Below are positions 1 to 8,779 of a stretch of DNA of 64,000 nt, piece after piece. This DNA comes from an uncultured Balneola sp. Lineage in GTDB: Bacteria; Bacteroidota; Rhodothermia; Balneolales; Balneolaceae. The position numbers and the translations under genes are program-made. Position 1 is the first letter of the stretch. Each line of letters begins with the position of its first letter. The notes below the pieces were generated by a model. The model saw only the letters and a list, made by a program, of their open reading frames with translations, was not told the origin of the DNA and did no database searches. The stretch is taken from positions 229,936 to 293,935 of the forward strand of contig CAJXQC010000001.1 of the NCBI GenBank assembly GCA_913058495.1. The letters run 5' to 3'.

Positions 1-692
1 TCAACAGAATTTACTGGGATCTGACATACCCACAGATCACAAGATTAAATACCAGAGATGCTGATCAGTCTAAGGATTTTGATTCAGGATTGATGGTGCT
101 TCCGGGAATGTATACTGTTGAGTTATCAAAAAGCATTGATGGAGAAGTTACTCAATTAACCGAAGCACAGAGCTTTGAAGTAAGATCGTTAGGTAATGTG
201 ACTTTACCGGCAGAAGATCCTGAAGCGATGTTGGCTTTTCACAAGCAACTAAATCAGCTTTCAAAAGCAGCCAATAGTGCAAGAAGTGCGGTAGGAGAAG
301 CTCAGGAACGACTTCAATATTACAAAGGTGCATTAAAAGCTCTTGGTAGTGATGCACCATCCAGCTTAGCTTCAGATATTGAACAGTTGGAAGAAAAACT
401 GGACGAAATTAATATGATCATGTTTGGTGATCGATTAGCGGGACGCTTGGAAATTCAACGAGCTCCATCGTTAAATTCCAGAATAAATAATGCGATTGGC
501 GCCGGAACTTCATCGTCATCTGATCCGACCGGAACATCAAAACGTGTTGCTGAAATAGCAAAGAAACAACTGAAGCCGGTAATCGATATGCTGAAAGAGA
601 TCATAAATACGGACATTCCTGAAATTGATCGTATGCTAAATCAAACTAATGCTCCATGGACGCCGGGAAGGATTTTAGAGATAGATTGGTGA
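1..692 (+). CDS. VPS10/sortilin-like propeller protein, C-terminal part
   Basis: The reading frame is open from the window edge (first full codon at base 3) to TGA at 690-692, so only the C-terminal portion is present. It starts NRIYWDLTYPQ and continues with VLPGMYTVEL, the pattern at the end of bacterial VPS10/sortilin-like BNR-propeller proteins, where an Ig-like domain carries an N-R-x-x-W-D-L and a PG-x-Y-T-V motif. The remainder is helical, including an E/K-rich stretch that could form a coiled coil, followed by a proline-rich end. Family members are normally about 1000 residues and exported. The catalytic or binding propeller lies outside the window, so the substrate cannot be judged. 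The gene converges on the NhaC gene. Confidence 0.7.
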   Translation, partial: NRIYWDLTYPQITRLNTRDADQSKDFDSGLMVLPGMYTVELSKSIDGEVTQLTEAQSFEVRSLGNVTLPAEDPEAMLAFHKQLNQLSKAANSARSAVGEAQERLQYYKGALKALGSDAPSSLASDIEQLEEKLDEINMIMFGDRLAGRLEIQRAPSLNSRINNAIGAGTSSSSDPTGTSKRVAEIAKKQLKPVIDMLKEIINTDIPEIDRMLNQTNAPWTPGRILEIDW

Positions 693-702
693 TGCATGCA
701 GT

Positions 703-728
703 TAAGAGCGCATGGCGACGCGCTCTTA
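703..728. terminator. 9-bp perfect hairpin after the propeller gene
   Basis: TAAGAGCGC and GCGCTCTTA flank an 8-nt loop just after the stop codon at 692. There is no clear T-run, so it is a possible weak or factor-assisted terminator rather than a classical intrinsic one. Confidence 0.4.
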
Positions 729-823
729 CTCTGGATCCGATTGTATCCGTCGGATCATAACCAATCAAATCAAGAACTACGGTTCCAACACAGAGCATTG
801 GAACGAGTAGAAATCATTTTCAA

Positions 824-857
824 TATGTAGAGACGTAAAATTTTACGTCCCTACATA
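824..857. repeat. 34-bp near-perfect palindrome between convergent genes
   Basis: Two 17-nt arms centred at 840/841 around GTAAAATTTTAC pair with one mismatch. It sits immediately before the 3' end of the minus-strand antiporter gene, in the gap between convergent genes, so it could act as a bidirectional terminator. The arms resemble the GTAGAGACGTAAAA class of intergenic repeats seen in several bacterial phyla (recollection, not searched). Confidence 0.6.
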
Positions 858-862
858 TAAAA

Positions 863-2413
863 TCAAACAAAGAAAAAGACCAGCGCCGAATACATCACAA
901 TTGCTAAACTGCCGGCAACCATTGCCAGTGGAAACTGTGTTTTTACGTGATCCATGAGGTCGCATCCTGTTGCCAAAGAAGATAAAATGGTTGTATCAGA
1001 TATAGGCGAGCACTGATCACCAAACACGGAACCACCGATCACCGCTGAAAAGCACAATGTGAGAAAAAACGGGTCAGGAACTATTGCCCATGCCAGAGGA
1101 ACGGCTACGGGAAATACTACCGCGTAAGTTCCCCATGAAGTGCCTGTAGAAAAAGCAATGATCATACAGAAAACCATAAGTAATCCGGGAAGGATAATCG
1201 GGTTTATTATTCCACCAACGATATCTACAACATAAGCTGCGGTTCCAACAGCATCAGCAACTTCCTTAAGAGTAACGGCAAATGCCAGAATAATAGCACC
1301 GATAGTGACTCCTTTACATCCATCTACAAATCCATCAATTGCATCTTGTAATTTCATGCCTTTGGCTACTGCTATTCCCAGTCCGGCAAGCACAGCTAAT
1401 ACAAATGCTTCTGCAATTAATAGAGTGGCATCATTACCCATATCCAGAATAAAGAACGTATAAAAGAATGGAATGATAGCTACTCCAAGCAGAGTTCCTA
1501 TCGGTCCGAAAAAATCTATCAAACCGGGTTTGTAGCCTTCCGGAATTTTTTGTTCTGTGAGTTCATCTGCTGCCATAGGTGTGGCTCCATCTCTATCCAG
1601 CTTTCCTTCTTCTCTGGAACGTTTGATAGCCGCGCGCATTTGCTTTCCGGGAATCCATGGCAGTTTCTCCCATGCAAAAAGCAGAGTCAGAATAATGGAA
1701 AAGATCGCATAAAAATTAAATGGTAAAGCTGATAAGAAAAAACTGATCCCATCCTGAGTAGTTTCAAAAAGGGCATTTGTACCGATCACTAAGCCGGCTA
1801 CATAAATGGGCCAAACATTGAAGGGAATAAGTGTTGCAATAGGTGAAGCGGTTGAATCCACTACATAAGAAAGTTCTTCATGAGAAACTTTGTGCTTGTC
1901 GGCGATTGGTCGAACAGTGGCTCCTGTCAGGATCGTACTTATTGTTCCGCCTTGATGGAATACAATTCCCATAAACCAAGTAAACAGTTTGGCAGACACA
2001 GGACCTTTTACCATTTTCTCACTAGCCCATCTTGCAAATTTTTCAGCACCACCGGTTCGTGTCCAGATTCCGATCAATCCGCCTAGCGCCCAGAGATAAA
2101 CCAGAAGAATTAAGGCAAAACTCTCTGTGCCAATTGATGGTATCAGAAATTCCTGGACTACATTGATTTTATTCGAAATTACAGCTCCCAGGCAAATCCC
2201 CAGAAATAATGAACTGGCTACTTCCCCGGTATAAAACGCAAGAAAGATGGCAAGTAACGGAGGAGTGATAGACCAAAACCCGTAATGACCATTTTCCTGA
2301 ACAAAACCATCAGAAAAGTAAACGGCAATAACGGAGATAATAAATGTGAGAATGGCTCCCTGAACAATTCTTTTTCTGGTGTCGGGATCGGTAAATTTTT
2401 CTTTAATATTCAA
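863..2413 (-). CDS. nhaC: Na+/H+ antiporter, NhaC family
   Basis: A 516-residue polytopic inner-membrane protein with about 11-12 hydrophobic segments. The central stretch has the NhaC-type sequence FHQGGTISTILTGATVRP, then YVVDSTASPIATLIPFN, and the C-terminal half contains FSTGTSWGTYAVVFP and GDQCSPISDTTILSS, repeat-like motifs typical of the NhaC/IT superfamily. It would exchange cytoplasmic H+ or Na+ across the inner membrane for pH and sodium homeostasis. The start is TTG at 2411-2413: an in-frame stop lies upstream at 2449-2451 and the next ATG is well inside the first membrane half, so TTG is the sensible choice. It is divergent from the cyclase gene by 44 bp. Specific substrate (Na+/H+ or malate/lactate-coupled as in MleN) is not resolvable. 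Confidence 0.85.
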   Translation of the reverse strand: MNIKEKFTDPDTRKRIVQGAILTFIISVIAVYFSDGFVQENGHYGFWSITPPLLAIFLAFYTGEVASSLFLGICLGAVISNKINVVQEFLIPSIGTESFALILLVYLWALGGLIGIWTRTGGAEKFARWASEKMVKGPVSAKLFTWFMGIVFHQGGTISTILTGATVRPIADKHKVSHEELSYVVDSTASPIATLIPFNVWPIYVAGLVIGTNALFETTQDGISFFLSALPFNFYAIFSIILTLLFAWEKLPWIPGKQMRAAIKRSREEGKLDRDGATPMAADELTEQKIPEGYKPGLIDFFGPIGTLLGVAIIPFFYTFFILDMGNDATLLIAEAFVLAVLAGLGIAVAKGMKLQDAIDGFVDGCKGVTIGAIILAFAVTLKEVADAVGTAAYVVDIVGGIINPIILPGLLMVFCMIIAFSTGTSWGTYAVVFPVAVPLAWAIVPDPFFLTLCFSAVIGGSVFGDQCSPISDTTILSSLATGCDLMDHVKTQFPLAMVAGSLAIVMYSALVFFFV

Positions 2414-2457
2414 ACTGTAAAGATTTATTTTAGTTGAAATAAATATGTCTTAAATAA

Positions 2458-3588
2458 ATGACATGCTTTGTAAAAGCAATATTTAAAAGTATTAAAGATA
2501 TTATACTAAATTTTATGGGGACAGATTTTAAGGACAACATCTTTTTCATAGCCAAAACTATCTTATTCTGGTTTTTTGCTTTTCTATTTTATGATGTGTT
2601 TCGGAGGATGGGTTTGTCTCAGGAAGATGGTGTTGTTTTATTAAGAGAACCTTTATCAAGGACAGAGAATTTGGAACTTACCTTGATATTGAGTTTTGTA
2701 ACAGGGTTTATCTATTCTTTGATTGAGTTTGGGTTTGAAAACCAATTATTGAAAAGAAGAGGGTTAGGTGTTCGGTTATTAATAAAAACGATAAGTTATT
2801 TCCTTCTTATCAATATTGTAGTAATCCTTGCCATTGAACAGCTAAACAGGTTTTTGACGGTCCCTTTAGAATATTCATATACACAGCTTATCACAAACGG
2901 CGCTGTACATTCATTCATAATCTACTTTATCACCTGTAGCTTGTTATTTACTTTTTTCAGAATAGTAAATGAGAAATTTGGTAAGGGAGTGCTGAGAGAT
3001 ATGCTTTTGGGGAAATACCGGAATCCTAGAATAGAAAAAAAGATCTTCATGTTTGTGGACTTGAAGTCTTCCACTATGCTGGCAGAAAAAATGGGGTATA
3101 TAAAATACAGTTCACTTATTCAGCAATGTTTTTATGATCTGAATGAGGTGGTTCGTAAATACGATGGTCAGATCTATCAATATGTAGGTGATGAGGCGGT
3201 AATTTTTTGGGATTTTGATAAAGGAATTCAAAAGAACAGATGTATAGAATGCTTTTTCGCATTTCGAAATAAACTCCATCTGAAAAGTGGATTCTATAAA
3301 AAGAAATTTCAGCTTTTACCCGAGTTTAAAGCCGGTATTCACGGAGGAGATTTAATTGTAACAGAGGTGGGGGTAGCTAAAAAGGAGATCGCTTATCATG
3401 GAGATGTGATAAACACTACAGCCCGAATTCAGGAACAATGCAGTAGTTTTGAGAAAGAGTTATTGATTTCAGGATCAATTTATAATGAGCTGAAGTTTAA
3501 TGGAGTCCATTCCTGTATCAATCTAGGAGAGGTACTTTTAAAAGGAAAACAAAAACCTATTGAGATCTACACAGTAAAAGAAAACTAA
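2458..3588 (+). CDS. Membrane-bound class III adenylate/guanylate cyclase
   Basis: 376 residues. The N-terminal half has four predicted membrane helices (about residues 28-48, 73-95, 106-125, 145-168); the C-terminal half (about 190-376) is a class III nucleotide cyclase domain. Metal-binding Asp residues are seen in FVDLKSST and YVGDEAV, and the HGDVINTTARIQ segment supplies the Asn and Arg used in transition-state binding. The residue before the GD motif that is usually Lys is Gln here (IYQYVGDEAV), so nucleotide preference is uncertain. No effector gene lies beside it. The start is ATG 2458; an alternative ATG at 2515 would shorten the cytoplasmic lead. Stop codons of this gene and the convergent Uup gene are 6 bp apart. 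Confidence 0.82.
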   Translation: MTCFVKAIFKSIKDIILNFMGTDFKDNIFFIAKTILFWFFAFLFYDVFRRMGLSQEDGVVLLREPLSRTENLELTLILSFVTGFIYSLIEFGFENQLLKRRGLGVRLLIKTISYFLLINIVVILAIEQLNRFLTVPLEYSYTQLITNGAVHSFIIYFITCSLLFTFFRIVNEKFGKGVLRDMLLGKYRNPRIEKKIFMFVDLKSSTMLAEKMGYIKYSSLIQQCFYDLNEVVRKYDGQIYQYVGDEAVIFWDFDKGIQKNRCIECFFAFRNKLHLKSGFYKKKFQLLPEFKAGIHGGDLIVTEVGVAKKEIAYHGDVINTTARIQEQCSSFEKELLISGSIYNELKFNGVHSCINLGEVLLKGKQKPIEIYTVKEN

Positions 3589-3594
3589 ACTGAA

Positions 3595-5478
3595 CTAAGC
3601 ACGCTCCGCCAGTTCCAACCACCGAAACTCTTTTTCTTCCAATTCTTCCTTTAAAGCGCTGAATGTTTCGGAAAGCTCCTGAAGTTTTTCATAATCAAGA
3701 TCGGAATTGCTCATTTGGCGATGAATCGCAGACTTTTTCTTCTCCAGTTCTTCGATCTCTTTTTCCAGCTTCTGATATTCTTTTCGTTCGTTAAAACTGA
3801 GTTTCTCGGGATCAGAATTTGATGGCTTGGGATGATCTGACTTCTTTTTTTCAGATGAACCACTTTTTTGCCCACTTTCCTGTTCAGCTTTTAAAGCTCT
3901 GTATTCAGAATATGTACCGTTAAAATCATTAACCTCTCCATTCCCTTCAAACACAAAATAGTGTTCTACCAAATTATCCATGAAATAGCGATCATGAGAT
4001 ACAATGATCAGGCAACCTCCAAAGTTGGAAAGAAAATCTTCCAGTTTTTCCAATGTGATAAGATCCAGATCATTTGTAGGCTCATCCAGTATCAGGAAGT
4101 TCGGGTTCTTGATCAGCACCATCATTAAGCCAAGACGTCTTTTCTCTCCGCCGCTTAACTTTGAAACCGGAGTGTACTGCATCTTGGAATCGAACATAAA
4201 ATGTTCCAGAAACTGAGAAACAGAAATGGTATCGCCGTTTGCCAATACGATCACTTCCGCAATCTCTTTGATGACATCGATCACTCGTTCTTTTTCTTTG
4301 ATCTCAATACCGGATTGCTTGTAATGTCCGTAAACAATGGTTTGACCGGTTTCGACCTCTCCTGAATCAACGGGTTCTTCTCCGGTAATTATCTTCAGGA
4401 AAGTACTTTTACCAACTCCATTTTTTCCGATGATCCCGATTCGTTCTCCTTTATTAAAGGAGTATTCGAAGTCTTTCAGAATAACGAGATCATCAAAGCT
4501 TTTGCTTACTTTTTTAAGTTCCAAAACCTGTCCACCAATGCGGGACATGTCAACTTCCAACTTTACTTCTTGCTTTACTTTTCCTGACTTGGCTTTTTTT
4601 TCCGTTTGATAAAAAGCATCTATTCTTGATTTAGATTTGGTAGTTCGGGCTTTAGGCTGGCGACGCATCCACTCTTGCTCTTTCTTCATCAACTTGCCGG
4701 CTTTGGCTACTTCCGTAGCGTAAACCTCTTCACGCTCAGCTTTCTTTTGCAGGAAATATTCGTAGTTCCCTTTGTGGTGATAAAGTTGGCCATCTTCGAT
4801 TTCTAAAATGTGATTACAAACTCTGTCCAAGAAATACCTGTCGTGAGTTACCATCAATAGAGTCATGGTACTTTTTGTAAGATAAGCTTCCAGCCACTCG
4901 ATCATTTCCACATCCAGGTGGTTTGTTGGCTCATCCAGGATCAAAAGATCAGGTTCGTCAAGCAGAGCAAAAGCTAAGGCTACACGTTTTCTTTGTCCAC
5001 CCGACAGAGAAGAAATGGATTGATCCAGATCATGAATATTCAGTACTCCCAGTATTTGATGGAGTCGTTGTTCATAATCCCAGGCATTTGCAGCATCCAT
5101 TTTTGCGAGCGCTTTATCAAACGCTTCCTGAGTTTTCTCGTTGTAATCTTCAGCTTGGGCAGCTACAGCTTTTTCATACTGCTGAACCACTTTCACCATC
5201 TCATTTTCTCCGTGCGCTATAAACTGGTTGATGGTCATGGAGTCGTCGAGTTCGGGTTCCTGTTCCAGCATAGCTACTTTGATCCCATTACGGATCATCA
5301 CCTCTCCGGAATCAGGAGTTTCATTTCCGGCTAATATTTTTAACAAAGTTGATTTACCAACACCATTTTGAGCAATGAGCGCAGTTTTGTCTCCTTTTGA
5401 GATGCCAAAAGTGAGGTCCTCGAATAAAAGTTTAAGGCCGTATTTTTTACCCAGATTTTCTGTGGAGAGGTAGGTCAT
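3595..5478 (-). CDS. uup: ABC-F ATPase, Uup-like
   Basis: 627 residues with two ABC ATPase domains and no membrane segment. Walker A motifs are QNGVGKST and GKNGVGKST, signatures LSGGQRKRVALA and LSGGEKRRLGL, Walker [13 protein letters not shown] and [12 protein letters not shown]. The inter-domain linker is basic and helical as in ABC-F proteins. After about residue 535 comes a charged linker and a C-terminal coiled coil (about 565-627), the feature that separates Uup from EttA. ABC-F proteins act on the ribosome; Uup has been linked to ribosome function and to suppression of transposon precise excision. Single-gene unit, convergent with the cyclase. Confidence 0.88.
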   Translation of the reverse strand: MTYLSTENLGKKYGLKLLFEDLTFGISKGDKTALIAQNGVGKSTLLKILAGNETPDSGEVMIRNGIKVAMLEQEPELDDSMTINQFIAHGENEMVKVVQQYEKAVAAQAEDYNEKTQEAFDKALAKMDAANAWDYEQRLHQILGVLNIHDLDQSISSLSGGQRKRVALAFALLDEPDLLILDEPTNHLDVEMIEWLEAYLTKSTMTLLMVTHDRYFLDRVCNHILEIEDGQLYHHKGNYEYFLQKKAEREEVYATEVAKAGKLMKKEQEWMRRQPKARTTKSKSRIDAFYQTEKKAKSGKVKQEVKLEVDMSRIGGQVLELKKVSKSFDDLVILKDFEYSFNKGERIGIIGKNGVGKSTFLKIITGEEPVDSGEVETGQTIVYGHYKQSGIEIKEKERVIDVIKEIAEVIVLANGDTISVSQFLEHFMFDSKMQYTPVSKLSGGEKRRLGLMMVLIKNPNFLILDEPTNDLDLITLEKLEDFLSNFGGCLIIVSHDRYFMDNLVEHYFVFEGNGEVNDFNGTYSEYRALKAEQESGQKSGSSEKKKSDHPKPSNSDPEKLSFNERKEYQKLEKEIEELEKKKSAIHRQMSNSDLDYEKLQELSETFSALKEELEEKEFRWLELAERA

Positions 5479-5535
5479 AAATCAGTTTGAACATTAAGTC
5501 TTGATGAAGTAGGTAATATACGGTAAATGTGAGCG

Positions 5536-5552
5536 AATCATGAATAATGATT
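5536..5552. promoter_or_regulatory. Small inverted repeat in the uup/CBS divergent gap
   Basis: AATCAT-5 nt-ATGATT lies in the 164-bp divergent region between the Uup and CBS genes. It could be a dimeric regulator site, but such a short AT-rich repeat can arise by chance. Confidence 0.25.
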
Positions 5553-5642
5553 ATGCAAATTACTTTATGTGAGGTGCTTTCTTGCAAAATTCAGAATCTA
5601 TGTTTATTTGTATAGTACACTAACAATTTATCGGAGAATGCT

Positions 5643-6086
5643 ATGCTTGTTAAAAATCTTCTGCAGAAAAAAGGAAATGCAATCTATTCTGTAAACCCTG
5701 ATAATTCCGTTTATCAGGCAATTGAAAAGATGGCTGAGTTGGATATTGGAGCGCTGGTTGTAATGAGCAATGATGTTCTGAAAGGAATTATTTCAGAGAG
5801 AGATTATCGAAATAAAGTGATCCTGAAAGGAAGAGCTTCCAGAACTACGGCTGTAAAACAGATAATGTCAGATAAAGTGGTGTGCGTAACTCCTGATGAT
5901 TCTGTGAACTTGTGTATGCAATTGATGACTGACAAACGAATTCGCCACTTACCTGTCTTGGATGATGAAAAACTTGTCGGAGTTATTTCTATTGGAGATG
6001 TGGTAAAATCAGTGATCGAAAATCAGAAAAACGAAATCGATTCTTTGAGAGATTATATCACCAGTGGGAGTGGGTATCCGGGGTAG
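5643..6086 (+). CDS. CBS-pair domain protein
   Basis: 147 residues made almost entirely of two tandem CBS motifs (about residues 8-60 and 72-128), with the usual repeat ends MAELDIGALVV/GIISERDYRNKV and KRIRHLPVLDDEKLVGVISIGDVV. Stand-alone CBS pairs bind adenine nucleotides and serve as energy or redox sensors; the partner is unknown. A Shine-Dalgarno-like CGGAG lies about 6 nt before ATG 5643. The gene is divergent from uup and followed by the palindrome-rich stretch before the DUF559 gene. Confidence 0.85.
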   Translation: MLVKNLLQKKGNAIYSVNPDNSVYQAIEKMAELDIGALVVMSNDVLKGIISERDYRNKVILKGRASRTTAVKQIMSDKVVCVTPDDSVNLCMQLMTDKRIRHLPVLDDEKLVGVISIGDVVKSVIENQKNEIDSLRDYITSGSGYPG

Positions 6087-6130
6087 TTTTTCGTATTTAA
6101 ATTCGAGCTCGTAACCAAATCTCTCCTTGA

Positions 6131-6271
6131 GGGGAAGCATGTGCTGAGCTTGATTCAGTAATTAATAGAATTAAAGAACTGATCGAAAAAATAAATCTCC
6201 CTTCGAAGGGAGACGATCATCCAAATGGTTCTTTGGATGATCCGAGGGATGTTGTGAGGTTTTTGAATTAG
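6131..6271 (+). pseudogene. Relic of a DUF559 gene 3' end
   Basis: The frame 6131-6271 (TAG at 6269-6271) reads LDSVINRIKELIEKINLPSKG followed by DDPRDVVRFLN, with no start codon or N-terminal domain. The DNA around 6158-6210 matches the 3' end of the intact DUF559 gene (6740-6815): both have the run GAAAAA(A)TAAATCTCCCTTCGAA, differing by one A that in the intact gene creates the stop. I read this as the decayed end of a second copy. That it was ever expressed is not shown. Confidence 0.5.
6196..6242. repeat. Palindrome plus adjacent perfect hairpin
   Basis: TCTCCCTTCGAAGGGAGA (6196-6213) is an 18-bp perfect palindrome. Directly after it GATCATCCAAA (6215-6225) pairs with TTTGGATGATC (6232-6242), an 11-bp perfect stem. 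Both lie inside the DUF559 relic. Confidence 0.75.
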
Positions 6272-6306
6272 CAAACTTTACAATATCTCCGTTCCTACAT
6301 CCCCCG

Positions 6307-6347
6307 CAAAATCTCTGGACGAGATTTTGAACCCCCTTCGAAGGGGG
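6307..6347. repeat. Hairpin and CCCCCTTCGAAGGGGG palindrome before the DUF559 gene
   Basis: CAAAATCTC (6307-6315) pairs with GAGATTTTG (6321-6329), and a 16-bp perfect palindrome CCCCCTTCGAAGGGGG follows at 6332-6347. The same TTCGAA-centred core occurs at 6196-6213 and 6796-6820. Confidence 0.75.
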
Positions 6348-6407
6348 ATTTGGATGCTTTTCTTAAATTTTTTGTAAGGAATGGGCTTTGAAGCGGTCTT
6401 ACTTGGT

Positions 6408-6797
6408 ATGGCAAGAAATACCATCATACCATACGATCCGAGATTACGTCGAAGAGCACGGGAGTTAAGAAATAACTCAACGTTGGGTGAAGTTTTACTT
6501 TGGAAACAGCTTAATCGCAAAAAATTAGGAGTAGGATTCCATCGGCAAGTACCGATCAGTCATTTCATAGTAGATTTTTATTGCCACGAAATCATGTTAG
6601 CAATCGAAGTTGATGGAAGCATTCACAATACCATTCAGCAAAAAGCCAAAGACATTGAGCGTCAATATCATCTGGAGCAACTCGGAGTTCGTTTTATCAG
6701 AATTGAAGATTCAGATGTAAAAAAGAATATGGATTCTGTAATTCGATTTCTGAAATCCAAAATCAAAGAGCTGAACGAAAAAGAAGTCGAAAAATAA
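6408..6797 (+). CDS. DUF559 (Vsr-like fold) endonuclease-domain protein
   Basis: 129 residues from ATG 6408 (an ATG at 6381 adds nine residues; AAGGA touches that codon, too close for a normal ribosome site). The opening IIPYDPRLRRRARELRNN and TLGEVLLWKQL are typical of DUF559. The core has FHRQVPISHFIVDFYC, then AIEVDGSIH with the D and E/D acidic residues expected in a PD-(D/E)XK-like active site, and ends GVRFIRIEDSDV. DUF559 proteins share the fold of very-short-patch-repair endonucleases; their role is unknown. The stop codon overlaps a TTCGAA palindrome, another lies upstream, and a decayed copy of the 3' end precedes it, suggesting a repeat-associated, possibly mobile unit. Confidence 0.8.
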   Translation: MARNTIIPYDPRLRRRARELRNNSTLGEVLLWKQLNRKKLGVGFHRQVPISHFIVDFYCHEIMLAIEVDGSIHNTIQQKAKDIERQYHLEQLGVRFIRIEDSDVKKNMDSVIRFLKSKIKELNEKEVEK

Positions 6798-6820
6798 ATC
6801 TCCCTTCGAAGGGGGGATTT
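6796..6820. repeat. TTCGAA-centred palindrome at the DUF559 stop codon
   Basis: AAATCTCCCTTC and GAAGGGGGGATTT form a 25-bp near-palindrome with one mismatch. It begins within the TAA stop of the DUF559 gene and could also end its transcript. Confidence 0.65.
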
Positions 6821-6904
6821 ATATATTCAATAAATTTGGAGGTTCTCAAAATTCCACCCTTCAAAACTCCTTAACTCTCCGTACATTTGGGTTCTTTCTC
6901 AAAA

Positions 6905-6980
6905 GTCATTCTGAGGATACTTCCGAAGAATCTTCACATACGGATTAATGTGCAGATCCTTCGCTGCCGCTCTGGATGAC
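6905..6980. repeat. Imperfect inverted repeat upstream of ettA
   Basis: GTCATTCTGAGGAT at 6905 is partly inverted by ATCC...CTCTGGATGAC at 6957-6980. The form (GTCATyCTGAG ... GGATGAC) matches a common intergenic repeat style in Bacteroidota. No coding potential is visible in 6821-7007. Confidence 0.4.
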
Positions 6981-7007
6981 TTTAATACATAACAAACTAC
7001 AAGTACA

Positions 7008-8678
7008 GTGAGTGATCAAAAGATAATTTTTTCGATGGTGGGCGTAAGTAAAGTCCACAAACCAAATAAAACCGTTTTAAAGGATATCTACCTTTCATTT
7101 TTCTACGGCGCCAAGATCGGTGTTCTGGGATTAAACGGTGCAGGTAAATCAACTTTATTACGATTGATCGCAGGTGTAGATCAGGATTATCAAGGAGAGA
7201 TCAGTTCTCAAAAAGGGATTACGTTTGGGTATCTGGAACAAGAGCCAAAGCTGGACCCGGAAAAGACAGTCAAAGAAATTGTAGAGGAAGGTGTACAGGA
7301 AACAGTTGATCTCATCAATGAATACGAAGCTGTAAACGCGGCTTTTGGAGATCCGGATGCAGATTTTGACGCACTTATCGCGAAGCAAGCAAAACTTCAG
7401 GAAAAGATAGACCAAATTGATGCTTGGGATCTGGATGCAAAATTGAATCAGGCAATGGACGCTCTCCGTTGTCCTCCCGGAGATACTTCCGTTAAAGTGC
7501 TTTCCGGTGGAGAAGCTCGTCGTGTAGCTCTTTGTAGATTGCTATTGAAGAAACCAGATGTTCTATTATTGGATGAGCCGACAAACCATTTAGATGCGGA
7601 ATCAGTGGGGTGGTTAGAGCAACATTTAGCTCGCTATGAAGGAACTGTAATCGCTGTAACGCATGATCGTTATTTCTTAGATAATGTTGCAGGATGGATT
7701 CTGGAACTAGATAGAGGAGAAGGAATTCCGTTCAAAGGAAATTATACTTCTTGGTTGGAACAGAAATCGGAACGACTTCGCCAGGAAGAGAAGCAGGAAT
7801 CCAACAGACAAAAAACATTACAACAGGAATTGGAGTGGATTCGTCAAAATCCGAAGGGAAGGAGAGCCAAAAGCAAAGCTCGTATCAATTCTTATGAAGA
7901 GTTATTGGCAAAGGATCAGGAAAAACGAAATGATGATATGCAGATCGTTATTCCTGCCGGACCTCGTCTGGGAACTAAAGTGATCGTCGCCGAAGGCGTA
8001 GCAAAAGGATACGGAGATAAGCTTCTGGTTGAAGACATGGAGTTTCAATTACCTCCGGGTGGGATTGTTGGAGTGGTTGGTCCAAATGGTGCGGGTAAAA
8101 CGACGTTGTTCAAAATGATTATTGGGGAAGAACAACCGGATTCCGGAAAGCTAGAAATTGGCGAAACGGTTGAGCTAGGATATGTGGATCAAAAACGACC
8201 ACTAGATCCAAGTAAGACTATTTGGGAAGAAATTTCAGGTGGACACGAAATCCTGAAACTCGGAAACAGAGAAGTCAATTCCAGAGCATATGTTGCCAGA
8301 TTCAATTTCAGCGGAAGTGATCAACAAAAGAAAACAAGCCAAATTTCGGGTGGAGAGAGAAATCGTGTTCATTTAGCCAAAATGTTGAAAGAAGGTGCAA
8401 ATGTACTTCTGCTTGATGAGCCGACAAATGATCTGGATGTAAATACACTTCGTGCCTTGGAAGAAGCTCTACTCGAATTCGCCGGTTGTGCAGTTGTTAT
8501 TTCTCATGATAGGTGGTTTTTAGATCGTGTTGCTACTCATATTCTGGCCTTTGAAGGAAACAGCCAAACTTATTGGTTTGAAGGAAACTACGAAGAGTAT
8601 GAAGCGCATCGCAAAGAACGCTTAGGCATTTCTGAAGATCAGCCTCAACGAATTCATTACAAAAAGCTGACGAGATAG
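7008..8678 (+). CDS. ettA: Energy-dependent translational throttle protein EttA
   Basis: 556 residues, the EttA length, with two ABC ATPase domains and no C-terminal coiled coil. The N-terminus has [20 protein letters not shown], almost the same as known EttA proteins; signatures are [12 protein letters not shown] and [12 protein letters not shown], Walker [12 protein letters not shown] and [11 protein letters not shown]. The arm and P-site-tRNA-interaction linker contain [15 protein letters not shown]. EttA binds the ribosomal E site and gates the first elongation step according to ADP/ATP ratio. The start is GTG at 7008; it gives the expected short lead before the first beta strand. Second ABC-F gene in the window after uup. 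Confidence 0.93.
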   Translation: MSDQKIIFSMVGVSKVHKPNKTVLKDIYLSFFYGAKIGVLGLNGAGKSTLLRLIAGVDQDYQGEISSQKGITFGYLEQEPKLDPEKTVKEIVEEGVQETVDLINEYEAVNAAFGDPDADFDALIAKQAKLQEKIDQIDAWDLDAKLNQAMDALRCPPGDTSVKVLSGGEARRVALCRLLLKKPDVLLLDEPTNHLDAESVGWLEQHLARYEGTVIAVTHDRYFLDNVAGWILELDRGEGIPFKGNYTSWLEQKSERLRQEEKQESNRQKTLQQELEWIRQNPKGRRAKSKARINSYEELLAKDQEKRNDDMQIVIPAGPRLGTKVIVAEGVAKGYGDKLLVEDMEFQLPPGGIVGVVGPNGAGKTTLFKMIIGEEQPDSGKLEIGETVELGYVDQKRPLDPSKTIWEEISGGHEILKLGNREVNSRAYVARFNFSGSDQQKKTSQISGGERNRVHLAKMLKEGANVLLLDEPTNDLDVNTLRALEEALLEFAGCAVVISHDRWFLDRVATHILAFEGNSQTYWFEGNYEEYEAHRKERLGISEDQPQRIHYKKLTR

Positions 8679-8779
8679 CATCCAAAAATACCCCATTCGG
8701 GTGATTTATTAGCGAGAACATTCTGAGCATTTTGACTCCGTCAACTCACGATCGAGTGAAATAATAAAAGGAGTGCAAA

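Noticed and set aside
6278..6520. 80-codon frame antisense to the DUF559 start
   Set aside because: Overlaps palindromes and the better supported DUF559 gene.
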